A DNA stretch of 64,000 nt, taken from Serratia ficaria. GTDB taxonomy: Bacteria; Pseudomonadota; Gammaproteobacteria; Enterobacterales; Enterobacteriaceae. The stretch is taken from contig NZ_LT906479.1 in the NCBI RefSeq assembly GCF_900187015.1, positions 2,604,001-2,668,000 of the forward strand, in the 5' to 3' direction. Positions 51,965-61,553 of this stretch are shown in pieces. A model generated the notes under the pieces. It had not been told where the DNA came from. It saw nothing but the letters and a program-made list of their open reading frames with translations, and did no database searches. The number at the start of each line of letters is the position of its first letter. The first letter of the stretch is position 1. The position numbers were made by a program, and so were the translations under genes.

Positions 51965-52898
51965 GGCGGCGGCGAACAAATAGCTGTTCCACCATTTGCC
52001 GCCCCCAGGCGGTGCCCGGCTGTTCGTCCGCCAGCTTGAACCCGGCGCTTTCATAGAGATGCCGCGCGGCGTCCAGCCCTTTGAAGGTCCACAGGTGGAT
52101 TTCATCAAAGCGCCGTTGGTCGCAAAACTCGACCGCTTTGCCGAGCAGCTGCCGGCCGATGCCGCTGCCGCGCAGTGCGTCATCGAGAATAAAGGCGCGC
52201 AGATGGGCGCGATTGTTGCCCAGGCTTTCACCGTCAACCGAGATCGAGCCGAGAATGCGGCCGTCGCCGATCGCCGACCATGCCTGATTTTGCGGATGAG
52301 ACAAACGGCCGGCGAGATCGGCGAGCATCGCCCCTACCTTGGCCTCGAAAAACACGCCAAACCCCACGCTGCGCGAGTAATACTGCATATGCATTTCCAG
52401 CGTTCTGGCCACCCAGCCGGGGCGATAACCGCTGACGATCTCCACCGCCGCCCTAACCTGTGCCTCTCCCGTCCGGCTGGCTCGCAGGGCCGCCACGTAG
52501 GCCTGTAGACCGCTGACGATGGCGGCGCCGTCGCCATGCCGTGTGTTCAATGCGCCGCGTACCTGCCGATCGGCAAAATGGTTGATGGCGGCCAGCGTCT
52601 CCCGCCCCTGTTCGCTGAGTGCCAGCAGCTTTTCACGCCCATCGCGCTCGCTAGGCTGCACGTCCAACAGCCCCGCCTTGCGCAATTTATTCAGCATGCG
52701 GCTGACGCTGGACTTCTCCAGATTAAGTGCGCCGCACAGCGCGGCGGCATGATTGGCGCGCCCTTCACCGATCTCTATCAACGCGTGCACCGCCGAGGGC
52801 GGCAAATCGGTGCCGGCGAGCGTATTGCCCATAAAGCCGAGCTCTCGCACCAGGCGGCGGCTGGCGTCACGGATGGGTAACAGGTAGGCGTCGGGCAT
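51948..52898 (-). CDS. MarR-type HTH/GNAT acetyltransferase fusion protein
   Basis: 316 residues. An N-terminal MarR-like winged helix (LPPSAVHALIEIGEGRANHAAALCGALNLEKSSVSRMLNKLRKAGLL) is joined to a C-terminal GNAT domain (LRAFILDDALRGSGIGRQLLGKAVEFCDQR, HLYESAGFKLA). Such fusions are a recognised family of unknown substrate. There is no second gene in the unit. The 3' end overlaps the HxlR gene. Confidence 0.87.
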   Translation of the reverse strand: MPDAYLLPIRDASRRLVRELGFMGNTLAGTDLPPSAVHALIEIGEGRANHAAALCGALNLEKSSVSRMLNKLRKAGLLDVQPSERDGREKLLALSEQGRETLAAINHFADRQVRGALNTRHGDGAAIVSGLQAYVAALRASRTGEAQVRAAVEIVSGYRPGWVARTLEMHMQYYSRSVGFGVFFEAKVGAMLADLAGRLSHPQNQAWSAIGDGRILGSISVDGESLGNNRAHLRAFILDDALRGSGIGRQLLGKAVEFCDQRRFDEIHLWTFKGLDAARHLYESAGFKLADEQPGTAWGRQMVEQLFVRRRLSPAA

Positions 52899-52989
52899 GG
52901 GTTATTCCTTCACATGGTTGCACAATACAACCATATCAAAGCGCCGCGGCAAAACGCCATGTTTTTTTAGCCGGGCCGGTGAGCGAGTT

Positions 52990-53610
52990 TTAGTCCTGCT
53001 TCAGCTCGCGCAGATACTTGTACACCGTCGCGCGCCCCATCGACAGCACGTTGGCGATGTAATCCGCCGCGCTTTTGGCCTTGAACGCCCCTTCATGATA
53101 CAGGTCTCTGACCAACAGCTTCTTTTGCTCGCGCGTCAGCGCACCCAGCGCGGCGCTCTCGCGGCGCAGCCACTCGTGCAGGAAGGTGTTGATCTTCTCC
53201 TGCCAGTCGTCCTTGAACAGCTGCTGCGGCTGCGGCTGCAGGCGCGTGACCGACAGGAACATGTCCAGCGCGTTTCTGGCGTCTTCAAAGGTGCCGGTGC
53301 TCAGGTTGATGCACAGCAGATAGCTGGGGTTGCCCTGCCCATCGCGGGCGGCGATGCTCACCGAGCGCATTTTCTTGCCGTCCCAGTTGAGCTTCTCATA
53401 GGGACCGGTCACTTTCGCGTCGGCGCCCAGTTCAAAGTCATCCAGCCCGGCGTCATCGCCCGGCTTGCGCTTCGACAGATTGTTGGCCAGATAGGCGACC
53501 TTGTTGGTGGCCAGATCGTGGATCACCACCTCGACGTTGGGGAAAAACAGGGCTGCGATGCCGTCGGCGACCGACCGCAAGAGTTCGAGTTGTGAGGGGG
53601 TGTTCGGCAC
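52990..53610 (-). CDS. YheO-like PAS/HTH transcriptional regulator (DauR-like)
   Basis: 206 residues. A YheO-type PAS domain (residues 10-120: LLRSVADGIAALFFPNVEVVIHDLATNKVAYLANNLSKRK) is followed by a C-terminal HTH (FKAKSAADYIANVLSMGRATVYKYLREL). This is the layout of DauR, which controls D-arginine use. It lies 109 bases downstream of the CycA-like permease gene on the same strand, so it may control that gene in response to an amino acid; the signal is inferred. Confidence 0.82.
   Translation of the reverse strand: MPNTPSQLELLRSVADGIAALFFPNVEVVIHDLATNKVAYLANNLSKRKPGDDAGLDDFELGADAKVTGPYEKLNWDGKKMRSVSIAARDGQGNPSYLLCINLSTGTFEDARNALDMFLSVTRLQPQPQQLFKDDWQEKINTFLHEWLRRESAALGALTREQKKLLVRDLYHEGAFKAKSAADYIANVLSMGRATVYKYLRELKQD
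53333..53340 (-). other. KOPS octamer, minus strand
   Basis: CCCTGCCC is GGGCAGGG on the minus strand, pointing toward dif. Confidence 0.6.
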
Positions 53611-53689
53611 GCTGCTGTATCTCCGTGTGGCGCTGTTTACTCTGCTGCTCAGGCGCTTAGCATACCTCAGTTGCGCGCGCTTGCCGAGC

Positions 53690-53713
53690 GGAGCGCGGCC
53701 TGGGCCGCGCTCC
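53690..53713 (-). terminator. Hairpin after the permease gene
   Basis: GC-rich inverted repeat GGAGCGCGG / CCGCGCTCC just past the permease stop. There is no U-run, so this may be only a stabilising hairpin. Confidence 0.45.
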
Positions 53714-53719
53714 CAGGCA

Positions 53720-55168
53720 TTATTCCGCCTCGGTGCTGAACACGTAGCCTTCGCGCGCCAGGCTGTCGCGCACCCGGAAGCGCCAGATCAGCCCCAGGGC
53801 GATAAACCACAGCGGCATGCTGCACAGGGCAATCAGCGTATCGCGATCAAACACCATCAGCACCAGCGTGAAGGCGAAGAACGCCAGCGTCAGCCAGGCC
53901 ATCACCACCCCGCCCGGCATCTTGAAATGAGAGTCGGCATGCAGATCCGGGCGCTTTTTGCGGTAGACCAGGTAAGCCGCCAGGATCATGCCCCAACTGT
54001 AAACCACCAGGATCGCCGCCACGGTAGAAACGATGGTGAACAGCGTCATCACGTTCGGCATCAGGATCAGCAGCAAGGTGCCGGCCACCATGCAGAAACA
54101 GGAGAACAGCAGGCTGCGGATCGGTATGGCGGTGGTGCGCGACAGGATGCGGAACTGCCCGTGGGCGTGTTTTTCCATCGACAGGCTGTACAGCATGCGG
54201 GTGCTGGAATACACCCCGCTGTTGGCCGAAGACATCGCCGAGGTCAGCACCACGAAGTTGATCACCGCCGCGGCCGCCGGCAAGCCCGCCTGGTCGAACA
54301 GCATCACGAACGGGCTGCTGTCGGGAGAGATATGGCTCCATGAGGTGACGGCGATGATGGTCAGCATCGAGAACACGTAAAAGATGATAATGCGCGCCGG
54401 GATCACGTTAATCGCCTTGGGCAGTACCTTGTGCGGGTTTTTGGTTTCCGCCGACAGCGTGCCCAGCAACTCGATGCCGGTGCAGGAGAAGATGGCTATC
54501 TGGAAGCCGGCGAAGAAGCCGAGTATGCCGTGCGGCATGAAGATGGCGGGATCGGTGACGTTGCGCACCGAAGCGGTCACGCCGTGCGGCGAACGCCAGC
54601 CGCTGCACACCATCCAGACCCCGGTGGCGATCAGCGCGACAATCGCCACCACCTTGATCATCGCGAACCAGAACTCCGCTTCGCCGAACATCTTGACCGA
54701 CAGCATATTGAACAGGCACAGCAGCCCGAGCGTCAGCAGCGCCGGCAGCCAGGGCGATACCTCGGGCAGCCAATATTGCACGTAGCCGCCGCACACCACC
54801 ACGTCTGCGATGCAGGTCACCACCCAGCTCAGCCAGTAAGACCAGCCGAGGAAGAAACTGGCCTTCGGGCCCAGATATTCGGAAACGAAGTCGGCGAATG
54901 AGCGATAGTCGAGCCGGGTCAGCAGCAGCTCCCCCATCGCCCGCATCACCATAAACATGAAGAAGCCGACGATCAGGTAAGTGAGCACAATCGAGGTGCC
55001 GGACAGCGCGATGGTTTTGCCGGAGCCCATAAACAGCCCGGTGCCGATGGCGCCGCCGATGGAAATCAGCTGGATATGGCGTGAGCTCAGGCCGCGCTGC
55101 AATGTTTGGGCGCAGTCGTGCCCCTCGGCTGAACCTGAGTTCGGCCGATGCTGGTGATTTTTTGTCAT
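53720..55168 (-). CDS. APC-family amino-acid permease, CycA-like
   Basis: A 482-residue transporter with about 12 membrane helices. It starts in the APC pattern (LSSRHIQLISIGGAIGTGLFMGSGKTIALSGTS) and contains GELLLTRLDYRSFADFVSEYLGPKASFFLGW, close to CycA, the D-serine/D-alanine/glycine permease. It imports an amino acid by proton symport. A long leader with two hairpins lies upstream, and a YheO/DauR-like regulator gene lies downstream on the same strand, consistent with control by an amino-acid signal. Confidence 0.87.
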   Translation of the reverse strand: MTKNHQHRPNSGSAEGHDCAQTLQRGLSSRHIQLISIGGAIGTGLFMGSGKTIALSGTSIVLTYLIVGFFMFMVMRAMGELLLTRLDYRSFADFVSEYLGPKASFFLGWSYWLSWVVTCIADVVVCGGYVQYWLPEVSPWLPALLTLGLLCLFNMLSVKMFGEAEFWFAMIKVVAIVALIATGVWMVCSGWRSPHGVTASVRNVTDPAIFMPHGILGFFAGFQIAIFSCTGIELLGTLSAETKNPHKVLPKAINVIPARIIIFYVFSMLTIIAVTSWSHISPDSSPFVMLFDQAGLPAAAAVINFVVLTSAMSSANSGVYSSTRMLYSLSMEKHAHGQFRILSRTTAIPIRSLLFSCFCMVAGTLLLILMPNVMTLFTIVSTVAAILVVYSWGMILAAYLVYRKKRPDLHADSHFKMPGGVVMAWLTLAFFAFTLVLMVFDRDTLIALCSMPLWFIALGLIWRFRVRDSLAREGYVFSTEAE

Positions 55169-55197
55169 GGTGTTACCTGTCCGTCGTTAAGGCGATT

Positions 55198-55257
55198 AAG
55201 CCACCGCCCCTTGCGGGGCGTGGGTGGCAGCAGGAGTGAAACGCCCTCGGGCGTTCT
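55198..55257 (-). promoter_or_regulatory. Two leader hairpins upstream of the CycA-like gene
   Basis: In the minus-strand leader, two successive inverted repeats occur. One is AACGCCC / GGGCGTT (55240-55257), the other CGCCCC / GGGGCG within GCCACC...GGTGGC (about 55208-55232). They lie 30-90 bases before the start codon and could fold as competing stems. I see no known riboswitch pattern. Confidence 0.45.
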
Positions 55258-55799
55258 ACCGGCAAAAAAGAAATTCAGACCAAACGATGCCCACCCTGTT
55301 GTTACAGAGAGGTGATAATTTTTGCGAACCACAAAACGGCTGTTCAAACTGCGATGTCGCCCACGTTTGGCATGCAAAGCATGAGCGTGGCGGGTAAGTA
55401 CCTAACTATCAGTAAGTTGCAATTTCCCTTGTGCGATAAAAAAACGACGCCGGTGCCGTTTTAACATGAATTTAACTCTGGCGGCGCGAAACGGCATTGT
55501 CAACATGACGCTTAAATAAAATGAAACTTTTTGATCACATTCAAGCTTCTGAAAAATAGATTAAAACGGGTTTTATGCATATTTTATGCATAAAATATGC
55601 ATGTCATCCGACGCTGTCGATAAAAAGTAATTAACTATTCATTTTCCGCCCTGCAGCCCGCCCCGCACGGCCTTCTGGCCCGATGAGCTGGGGGCTATCA
55701 AGCGGCATGATTAATGGTAAATTTAGCGTCGCAAAGTGTTATGCACTCGGTAATCCACGGTTAAACAAAATAAATACCTCTATATAAAAAAGGTTGGTT
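55258..55799. other. Intergenic region between the permease and gdhA
   Basis: No supportable gene. This AT-rich divergent promoter region holds a 28-bp perfect palindrome at 55575-55602 and an AAAAAGG ribosome site before gdhA. Several T/A tracts (AAACTTTTTGATC, TTGAAT) could belong to promoters in either direction. Confidence 0.45.
55575..55602. promoter_or_regulatory. 28-bp perfect palindrome with three ATGCAT hexamers
   Basis: The sequence is ATGCAT-ATTTT-ATGCAT-AAAAT-ATGCAT, symmetric over all 28 bases, with hexamers repeating every 11 bases. It lies between the divergent permease and gdhA genes and looks like a cooperative operator. The binding protein is unknown. Confidence 0.6.
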
Positions 55800-57074
<1,275 letters not shown>

Positions 57075-57083
57075 TGCCCGGCT

Positions 57084-57112
57084 TCCCGGCTTGCCTTTGC
57101 AGGCCGGGATTT
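57084..57112 (+). terminator. Terminator after gdhA
   Basis: Imperfect hairpin CCCGGCTTGCC / GGCCGGG with a TTTGCA loop, followed by ATTTCT, 9 bases past the stop. Confidence 0.6.
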
Positions 57113-57127
57113 CTCCGCCCTTTCCCG

Positions 57128-58669
57128 CTAGCGCAGGCAGCGTTTCAACACCTTCCCGGTGCTGGTCATCGGCAAGCGTTCGACAAACTCCAGAATGCGC
57201 GGGTATTTATAGGCCGCCAGCCGCTCCTTGCACCAGGCGATCAGCTCATCTTCCGCAATGACGTCGTCCGCCGCCTTCAGCACCACCACCGCCTTGATCT
57301 CTTCGCCCAGCGCCGGATGCTCGACGCCGATCACCGCCACCAGCGACACCGCCGGATGCCGCATCAACACCTCTTCAATTTCACGCGGGTAGACGTTAAA
57401 ACCGCCGCGAATGATCATGTCCTTGGCGCGGTCGACGATAAAATAGAAGCCGTCGGCGTCGCGGCGCCCCAGATCGCCGGTTCTGAACCACCCCTGGTTA
57501 TCCAGCGCTTCCGCCGTTGCCTCCGGCCGGTTCAGATAGCCCTTCATGATGTTGTAGCCGCGCACCGCCAACTCGCCCACCTGGTCTACGCCGTCGATCG
57601 GCCGGCCGGTCACGTCCAGCAGGCGCACCTCCACGCCCCAAATCGGCTGACCTATCGAGCCGGCTTTGTTCTGGCGGCGAGGATGGTTGAAGGTGGCCAC
57701 CGGGCTGGTTTCCGACAACCCGTACCCTTCGAGGATGTTGATGCCGAAGCGGCGGGAGAAATCTTCCAGGATCTTCACCGGCAGGCTGGCGCCGCCGGAT
57801 ACCGCCATGCGCAGCGTGCTGCGCAAGCGCGCCAGATCCACCTTGTCGTCCAGCGCGTTCAGCAGCGCCCAATACATGGTCGGCACGCCGGCGAAGAAGG
57901 TGACGCGGTGTTTTTGCATCAGCGCTATGGCCTGGGCGGCGTCAAAGCGCTCCATCAACACCAGCGTGGCGGCGCAGGCGAAGCCGGCGTTCATCTGCAC
58001 GGTGGAGCCGAAGGTATGGAACAGCGGCAGCGTCACCAAATGGCGATCGGGATCCGTTTCCGATCCCTCGAACAGCCGCACCGAACCCAACGCATTGAGC
58101 GTCAGATTGGAATGGCTCAGCTCCGCGCCCTTGGCGCGCCCGGTGGTGCCGCTGGTGTAAAGCACCACTGCGGTGTCGGTCTCCGCCGTGACCGCCGAGC
58201 AAAACGAGGTGGGCTGCTCGGCGACCGCCCGGCTGAACCGCTCTCCCTCCAGCGGCAACCGATCGCCGATAATCAGAAAATCGCGACAATTTTCTGCGTC
58301 GTCAAAAGCGCGCCGCGCTTCGGCCGCCAGCGGCAACCCTTCGTTGCCCTCATGGCAAAAGAAGGCCACCGCAGCGGAATCCGCCAGGTAATATGCAAAC
58401 TCGGCGCTTTTCAGCAGGGTGTTCAGCGGCACCACGGTGGCGCCGACTTTGAGAATGCCGTAATAGATGGCCGGAAACTCCGGCCGATTCGGGCAGGCCA
58501 GCGCCACCCTTTCACCGGGCCGAACGCCGCGCGCGGTCAACAAATTCGCCACCCGGTTGGCCAGCTCATTCAACGCCCGGTAGCTGAGCGGAATGTCGTC
58601 CTGCACCAGCGCGGAGCGGTCTGGCCAGGAACGCGCGCTCTCTTCAAGCAAGGTCGCCAAATTAAGCAT
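57128..58669 (-). CDS. Long-chain fatty-acid-CoA ligase family protein (AMP-forming)
   Basis: A 513-residue acyl-adenylate synthetase. The AMP/phosphate motif is VLYTSGTTGRAKGAELSH near residue 170. Later motifs are GYGLSETSP, GWFRTGDLGRRDADGFYFIVDRAKDMII and the catalytic Lys near the C-terminus (TSTGKVLKRCL). It activates a carboxylic acid as a CoA thioester; the chain length or aromatic preference is not deducible. It stands alone between gdhA and the PfpI gene. Confidence 0.87.
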   Translation of the reverse strand: MLNLATLLEESARSWPDRSALVQDDIPLSYRALNELANRVANLLTARGVRPGERVALACPNRPEFPAIYYGILKVGATVVPLNTLLKSAEFAYYLADSAAVAFFCHEGNEGLPLAAEARRAFDDAENCRDFLIIGDRLPLEGERFSRAVAEQPTSFCSAVTAETDTAVVLYTSGTTGRAKGAELSHSNLTLNALGSVRLFEGSETDPDRHLVTLPLFHTFGSTVQMNAGFACAATLVLMERFDAAQAIALMQKHRVTFFAGVPTMYWALLNALDDKVDLARLRSTLRMAVSGGASLPVKILEDFSRRFGINILEGYGLSETSPVATFNHPRRQNKAGSIGQPIWGVEVRLLDVTGRPIDGVDQVGELAVRGYNIMKGYLNRPEATAEALDNQGWFRTGDLGRRDADGFYFIVDRAKDMIIRGGFNVYPREIEEVLMRHPAVSLVAVIGVEHPALGEEIKAVVVLKAADDVIAEDELIAWCKERLAAYKYPRILEFVERLPMTSTGKVLKRCLR

Positions 58670-58800
58670 CGGGGGATCCTCCCTAAAATGGGCGGCGGGT
58701 GAAAATGCCGCAGTATCACGAGTATAGAACGCGATTTGCGGTTCGCATTCCCCCCGTCGCTGGGCTATACCTTAGGCATCTTTATTCACGCGGGAGCGGC

Positions 58801-59379
58801 ATGATGAGCAAGAAGAAGATCCTGATGCTGGTCGGCGATTACGCCGAAGATTACGAAACCATGGTGCCGTTTCAGGCGCTGCAGATGATTGGCCACCAGG
58901 TTGACGCGGTCTGCCCCGACAAGGCCAAGGGCGACTTTATCATGACAGCGATCCATGATTTTGACGGCGCCCAGACCTACAGCGAGAAGCCCGGCCACCG
59001 CTTTACTCTCAACGCCGATTTCTTCTCGGTGAAGGAAGCGGATTATGACGCCCTGCTGATCCCCGGCGGCCGAGCGCCCGAATATCTGCGGTTGAATGCG
59101 GAAGTGATCAAGCTGGTGCAGGCATTCGACGCCGCGCGCAAACCCATTGCCGCCGTTTGTCACGGCCCGCAGCTGCTGGCCGCCGCCGGGGTGTTGAAAG
59201 GCCGGACCTGCAGCGCCTACCCGGCCTGTGCGCCGGAGGTGCGGCTGAGCGGCGGGCACTATGCCGACATCGGCATCGATCAGGCGCACGTCGACGGCAA
59301 CCTGGTGACCGCGCCGGCCTGGCCCGCACACCCGCAATGGCTGGCGAAATTCGCCGAAGTGCTGCAGCAGTATCGTTAG
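58801..59379 (+). CDS. DJ-1/PfpI-family protein
   Basis: A 192-residue DJ-1/PfpI protein ([31 protein letters not shown]) with the nucleophile Cys120 in [15 protein letters not shown] and the Glu-containing elbow in [12 protein letters not shown]. It may act as a glyoxalase/deglycase-like or chaperone protein. A GGGAG site precedes the ATG at 58801; a longer frame upstream lacks similarity. A hairpin GGACCG / CGGTCC follows at about 59397-59417. Confidence 0.87.
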   Translation: MMSKKKILMLVGDYAEDYETMVPFQALQMIGHQVDAVCPDKAKGDFIMTAIHDFDGAQTYSEKPGHRFTLNADFFSVKEADYDALLIPGGRAPEYLRLNAEVIKLVQAFDAARKPIAAVCHGPQLLAAAGVLKGRTCSAYPACAPEVRLSGGHYADIGIDQAHVDGNLVTAPAWPAHPQWLAKFAEVLQQYR

Positions 59380-59396
59380 AGGGATAACGAGAATTC

Positions 59397-59417
59397 GGAC
59401 CGCCTGGCCGACGGTCC
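59397..59417. terminator. Convergent hairpin between PfpI and the immunity-like gene
   Basis: GGACCG / CGGTCC with a 9-base spacer, flanked by AATTC and AATTC, in the 45-base gap between convergent genes. Confidence 0.5.
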
Positions 59418-59424
59418 AATTCAA

Positions 59425-59838
59425 TTAGGGTTGTTCAACGGCAAGCTGTTTTTCCAATTCTCCCTTCATGACCAGCGGCCGATGGTTAATCTGAATCTCG
59501 GACAGTTTGTTTGAACCTTCATCCGCCGTATAGAAGAAACGGGGGCCATTGAAACCGATCTGTTTCACCAATCCATTGAGGTTATACAACGTCGACAGCG
59601 GTATCTTGCCACTCGCCAACACCGCGATGCGAATTTCATTCTTATCGCCAGGCTTGGCCTGCATCCATAGATTTAGCGCCTCACCCAGTTGATCAAAGTT
59701 CAGAGACCGGCCATCAACCCGGTACGCCACCCCCTCGATTTCCCCTGGCTGTGCTTCGATAACCATCGTGCGGCTGGCGCTGGCGAACAGAGGAAATAAA
59801 GCGAGGCACAGTCCGAGAACGTATTTCCTTAGCATCAT
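59425..59838 (-). CDS. Secreted protein, likely immunity to the adjacent amidase effector
   Basis: 137 residues with a clear signal peptide (MLRKYVLGLCLALFPLFASA, cleavage before SRTMVIEA). The mature part is about 115 residues with no recognised domain (PGEIEGVAYRVDGRSL, IRIAVLASGKIPLSTLYN). Its start overlaps the amidase stop (TAATG), so the two are coupled. A periplasmic protein tightly linked to a peptidoglycan amidase is the usual arrangement of an effector-immunity pair. The function is inference from that context. Confidence 0.6.
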   Translation of the reverse strand: MMLRKYVLGLCLALFPLFASASRTMVIEAQPGEIEGVAYRVDGRSLNFDQLGEALNLWMQAKPGDKNEIRIAVLASGKIPLSTLYNLNGLVKQIGFNGPRFFYTADEGSNKLSEIQINHRPLVMKGELEKQLAVEQP

Positions 59839-60593
59839 TATGCTCCGATATATCTTCTATAACGCGTAGTAACTTCATTTTCGAACTGCCCCAGGATGGG
59901 ATAAATCGCATCACTGTGAGCACTTATGTTGGTCAACGTACCGTTGATAACGACAACGAACCCGGTGTGGCCTGAATAACTTGCCCCCCCGGAGAGCGGA
60001 TAGGCTGCAACGTCGCCTTTGGCCGGTTGTTCATCATCTGACAATACGCGCCAGTTAGAGATATGAGTGTTTTTGTTCGCCCATTCTGCAGCCAGCGGAG
60101 GTCGTCTGACTCCGGCAATTGTAACATATGCATCAAGGCCAGATTCCTTGATCACATCGTAGACAAACTTATTACATTTATTCGAATTAACAGGGAACTC
60201 ATTTTTGGCAACATTATAAGCCCACTGAGTATTCCCGTTATAGCCAACGGCATTGATATTAATCAAATTTCTTTTTTGTACATTGCCTAATGTCCCCTCT
60301 TGAGTACCGAGGATCCTTCGGCCTTCCAACCTGTAAACCTGAGGTGCAATATTCAGCGTTCTCAATGTTCTTCCGTTTGGTGAAATCACACTGTCAGGTG
60401 ACTTGATTTCCATGGAAAATTGAAAGACGCGTATCGCCCGATAAAGCTCCTCATCGGCAATCATGCCTATCGCGATTTGCGACAACCCTCGCACTCGAGC
60501 AAAATGCGCGTTCAGTTGTCGACGCACCGCCCTGACATCGTCAGGTTTATTCAGTCCTTTCAAACCCACGCTTGCTGTAATCGCTATGTTCAT
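59838..60593 (-). CDS. Peptidoglycan-binding/CHAP-NlpC amidase, likely secreted antibacterial effector
   Basis: 251 residues without a signal peptide. Residues 8-80 form a peptidoglycan-binding-like region (SVGLKGLNKPDDVRAVRRQLNAHF, ADEELYRAIRVFQ). Residues 120-250 form a papain-fold amidase with Cys140 in NKCNKFVYDVIKESG, a GDVAAYP strand and His209 in YSGHTGFVVV. This layout is seen in type VI secretion amidase effectors. GC is below that of the neighbours. A T6SS is not encoded in the window, so delivery is inferred. Confidence 0.7.
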   Translation of the reverse strand: MNIAITASVGLKGLNKPDDVRAVRRQLNAHFARVRGLSQIAIGMIADEELYRAIRVFQFSMEIKSPDSVISPNGRTLRTLNIAPQVYRLEGRRILGTQEGTLGNVQKRNLININAVGYNGNTQWAYNVAKNEFPVNSNKCNKFVYDVIKESGLDAYVTIAGVRRPPLAAEWANKNTHISNWRVLSDDEQPAKGDVAAYPLSGGASYSGHTGFVVVINGTLTNISAHSDAIYPILGQFENEVTTRYRRYIGA

Positions 60594-60709
60594 CAGCCGT
60601 TTCCTTTAGCTTAAGTGAACGTTACCTTACTGATATTTTTATAAGACGATCCTGATTTTGGTTGATTTGTGACGGTTGCCCGCCCCCGGCAAACGCCGTG
60701 CCCCGTTAC

Positions 60710-61063
60710 TTACCTGAGTTGTTCAATCAGAAAATGAATGTCATACAGCCAGCGTTTGGCGCGCGCCGAACGCACCAGCATGGAAACGTACAGCGGCCGG
60801 CTGCGTTCATCGCCGAACGAAGGAGAAAACCAGCGGCTGCTGTCCGCCGGCTGAGGGAAATACAGTTGGTGGTTGTAATTGCTGCTGTCGATCTCGAAGG
60901 CGTCAAAATAGCGCCGCATCAGGGCGTTGGAGTCGCTGAAAGACAGGTTGAGCGCCTGATTGATCGCCGTTTCAGCGGTGATGATCACGCCCTTCTTAAG
61001 AAACCCCGGGGCGTTGAATTTGGCGATAAGCGAAATAATCTGCTGCTGGATATCTGCTGCCAT
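60710..61063 (-). CDS. DUF1493-family protein
   Basis: A 117-residue protein (MAADIQQQIISLIAKFNAPGF, FEIDSSNYNHQLYFP, RWFSPSFGDERSRPLYVSMLVRSARAKRWLYDIHFLIEQL). The FPQPADSSRWFSPS and ML-RSARAxRW patterns fit DUF1493, an acyl-carrier-like domain of unknown role. It lies 117 bases upstream of the amidase on the same strand, so it may belong to the same transcript. No phosphopantetheine serine can be assigned with confidence. Confidence 0.7.
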   Translation of the reverse strand: MAADIQQQIISLIAKFNAPGFLKKGVIITAETAINQALNLSFSDSNALMRRYFDAFEIDSSNYNHQLYFPQPADSSRWFSPSFGDERSRPLYVSMLVRSARAKRWLYDIHFLIEQLR

Positions 61064-61197
61064 TGCGACCTCGAACCTGTAACCTGAGTAGTGGTCCTCC
61101 TCAGACTCTGACGGCCAGGCTGAGTTCTGGCGATTTGGCGGGTTTTCCCTTTCTTTACGTTTTCATTACCCCTTCAGATCGTCAGGAGAGTGAAACT

Positions 61198-61299
61198 ATG
61201 GTGAATTTAGCTAGTGGGGAACTTAACATCATTAGAGTTATCATCGCGCACAGGGAAGGTAGTATTGCGTCGGCGGGTAAAGCAGTCACTTTAACATGA
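61198..61299 (+). CDS. Possible 33-residue small protein
   Basis: ATG at 61198 with a strong AGGAGAG ribosome site and 33 codons (MVNLASGELNIIRVIIAHRE...SAGKAVTLT). A 12-bp-arm hairpin starts 2 bases after the stop. It could be a small protein, a leader peptide or an N-terminal remnant. I recognise no family. AT-rich like the rest of this patch. Confidence 0.4.
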   Translation: MVNLASGELNIIRVIIAHREGSIASAGKAVTLT

Positions 61300-61300
61300 T

Positions 61301-61333
61301 ATACACCATAGACACTTCATATCTATGGTGTAT
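61301..61333. terminator. Strong hairpin after the small frame
   Basis: Inverted repeat ATACACCATAGA / TCTATGGTGTAT with perfect 12-bp arms and a 9-base loop. It is AT-rich, lacks a U-run, and lies between the small frame and a convergent membrane-protein gene. Confidence 0.6.
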
Positions 61334-61349
61334 TCATAGAATTTATAGC

Positions 61350-61553
61350 TTAACGCTGTTGCTCGAACAGGTAGTACAACAACTTGTAAACAGTCAAAAT
61401 TATCGAAATAGAGAACCAGATTGACACAATGAATTTTGAAAGATTTTCTGGCGCGGAATACAAATAGTCATTACTCACACCGGCGCCGGCCAACAAAAAT
61501 GATGATAAGAACAGCCCTATAATAATTGCAACGATTTTGTACGTTTTTTTCAT
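61350..61553 (-). CDS. Small membrane protein, two helices
   Basis: A 67-residue protein with hydrophobic segments at about 6-26 (KIVAIIIGLFLSSFLLAGAG) and 41-63 (FIVSIWFSISIILTVYKLLYYL). It is lower in GC than its neighbours, and the ribosome site is poor. I recognise no family. It could be an immunity or stress-type membrane peptide, and its coding status is uncertain. Confidence 0.5.
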   Translation of the reverse strand: MKKTYKIVAIIIGLFLSSFLLAGAGVSNDYLYSAPENLSKFIVSIWFSISIILTVYKLLYYLFEQQR

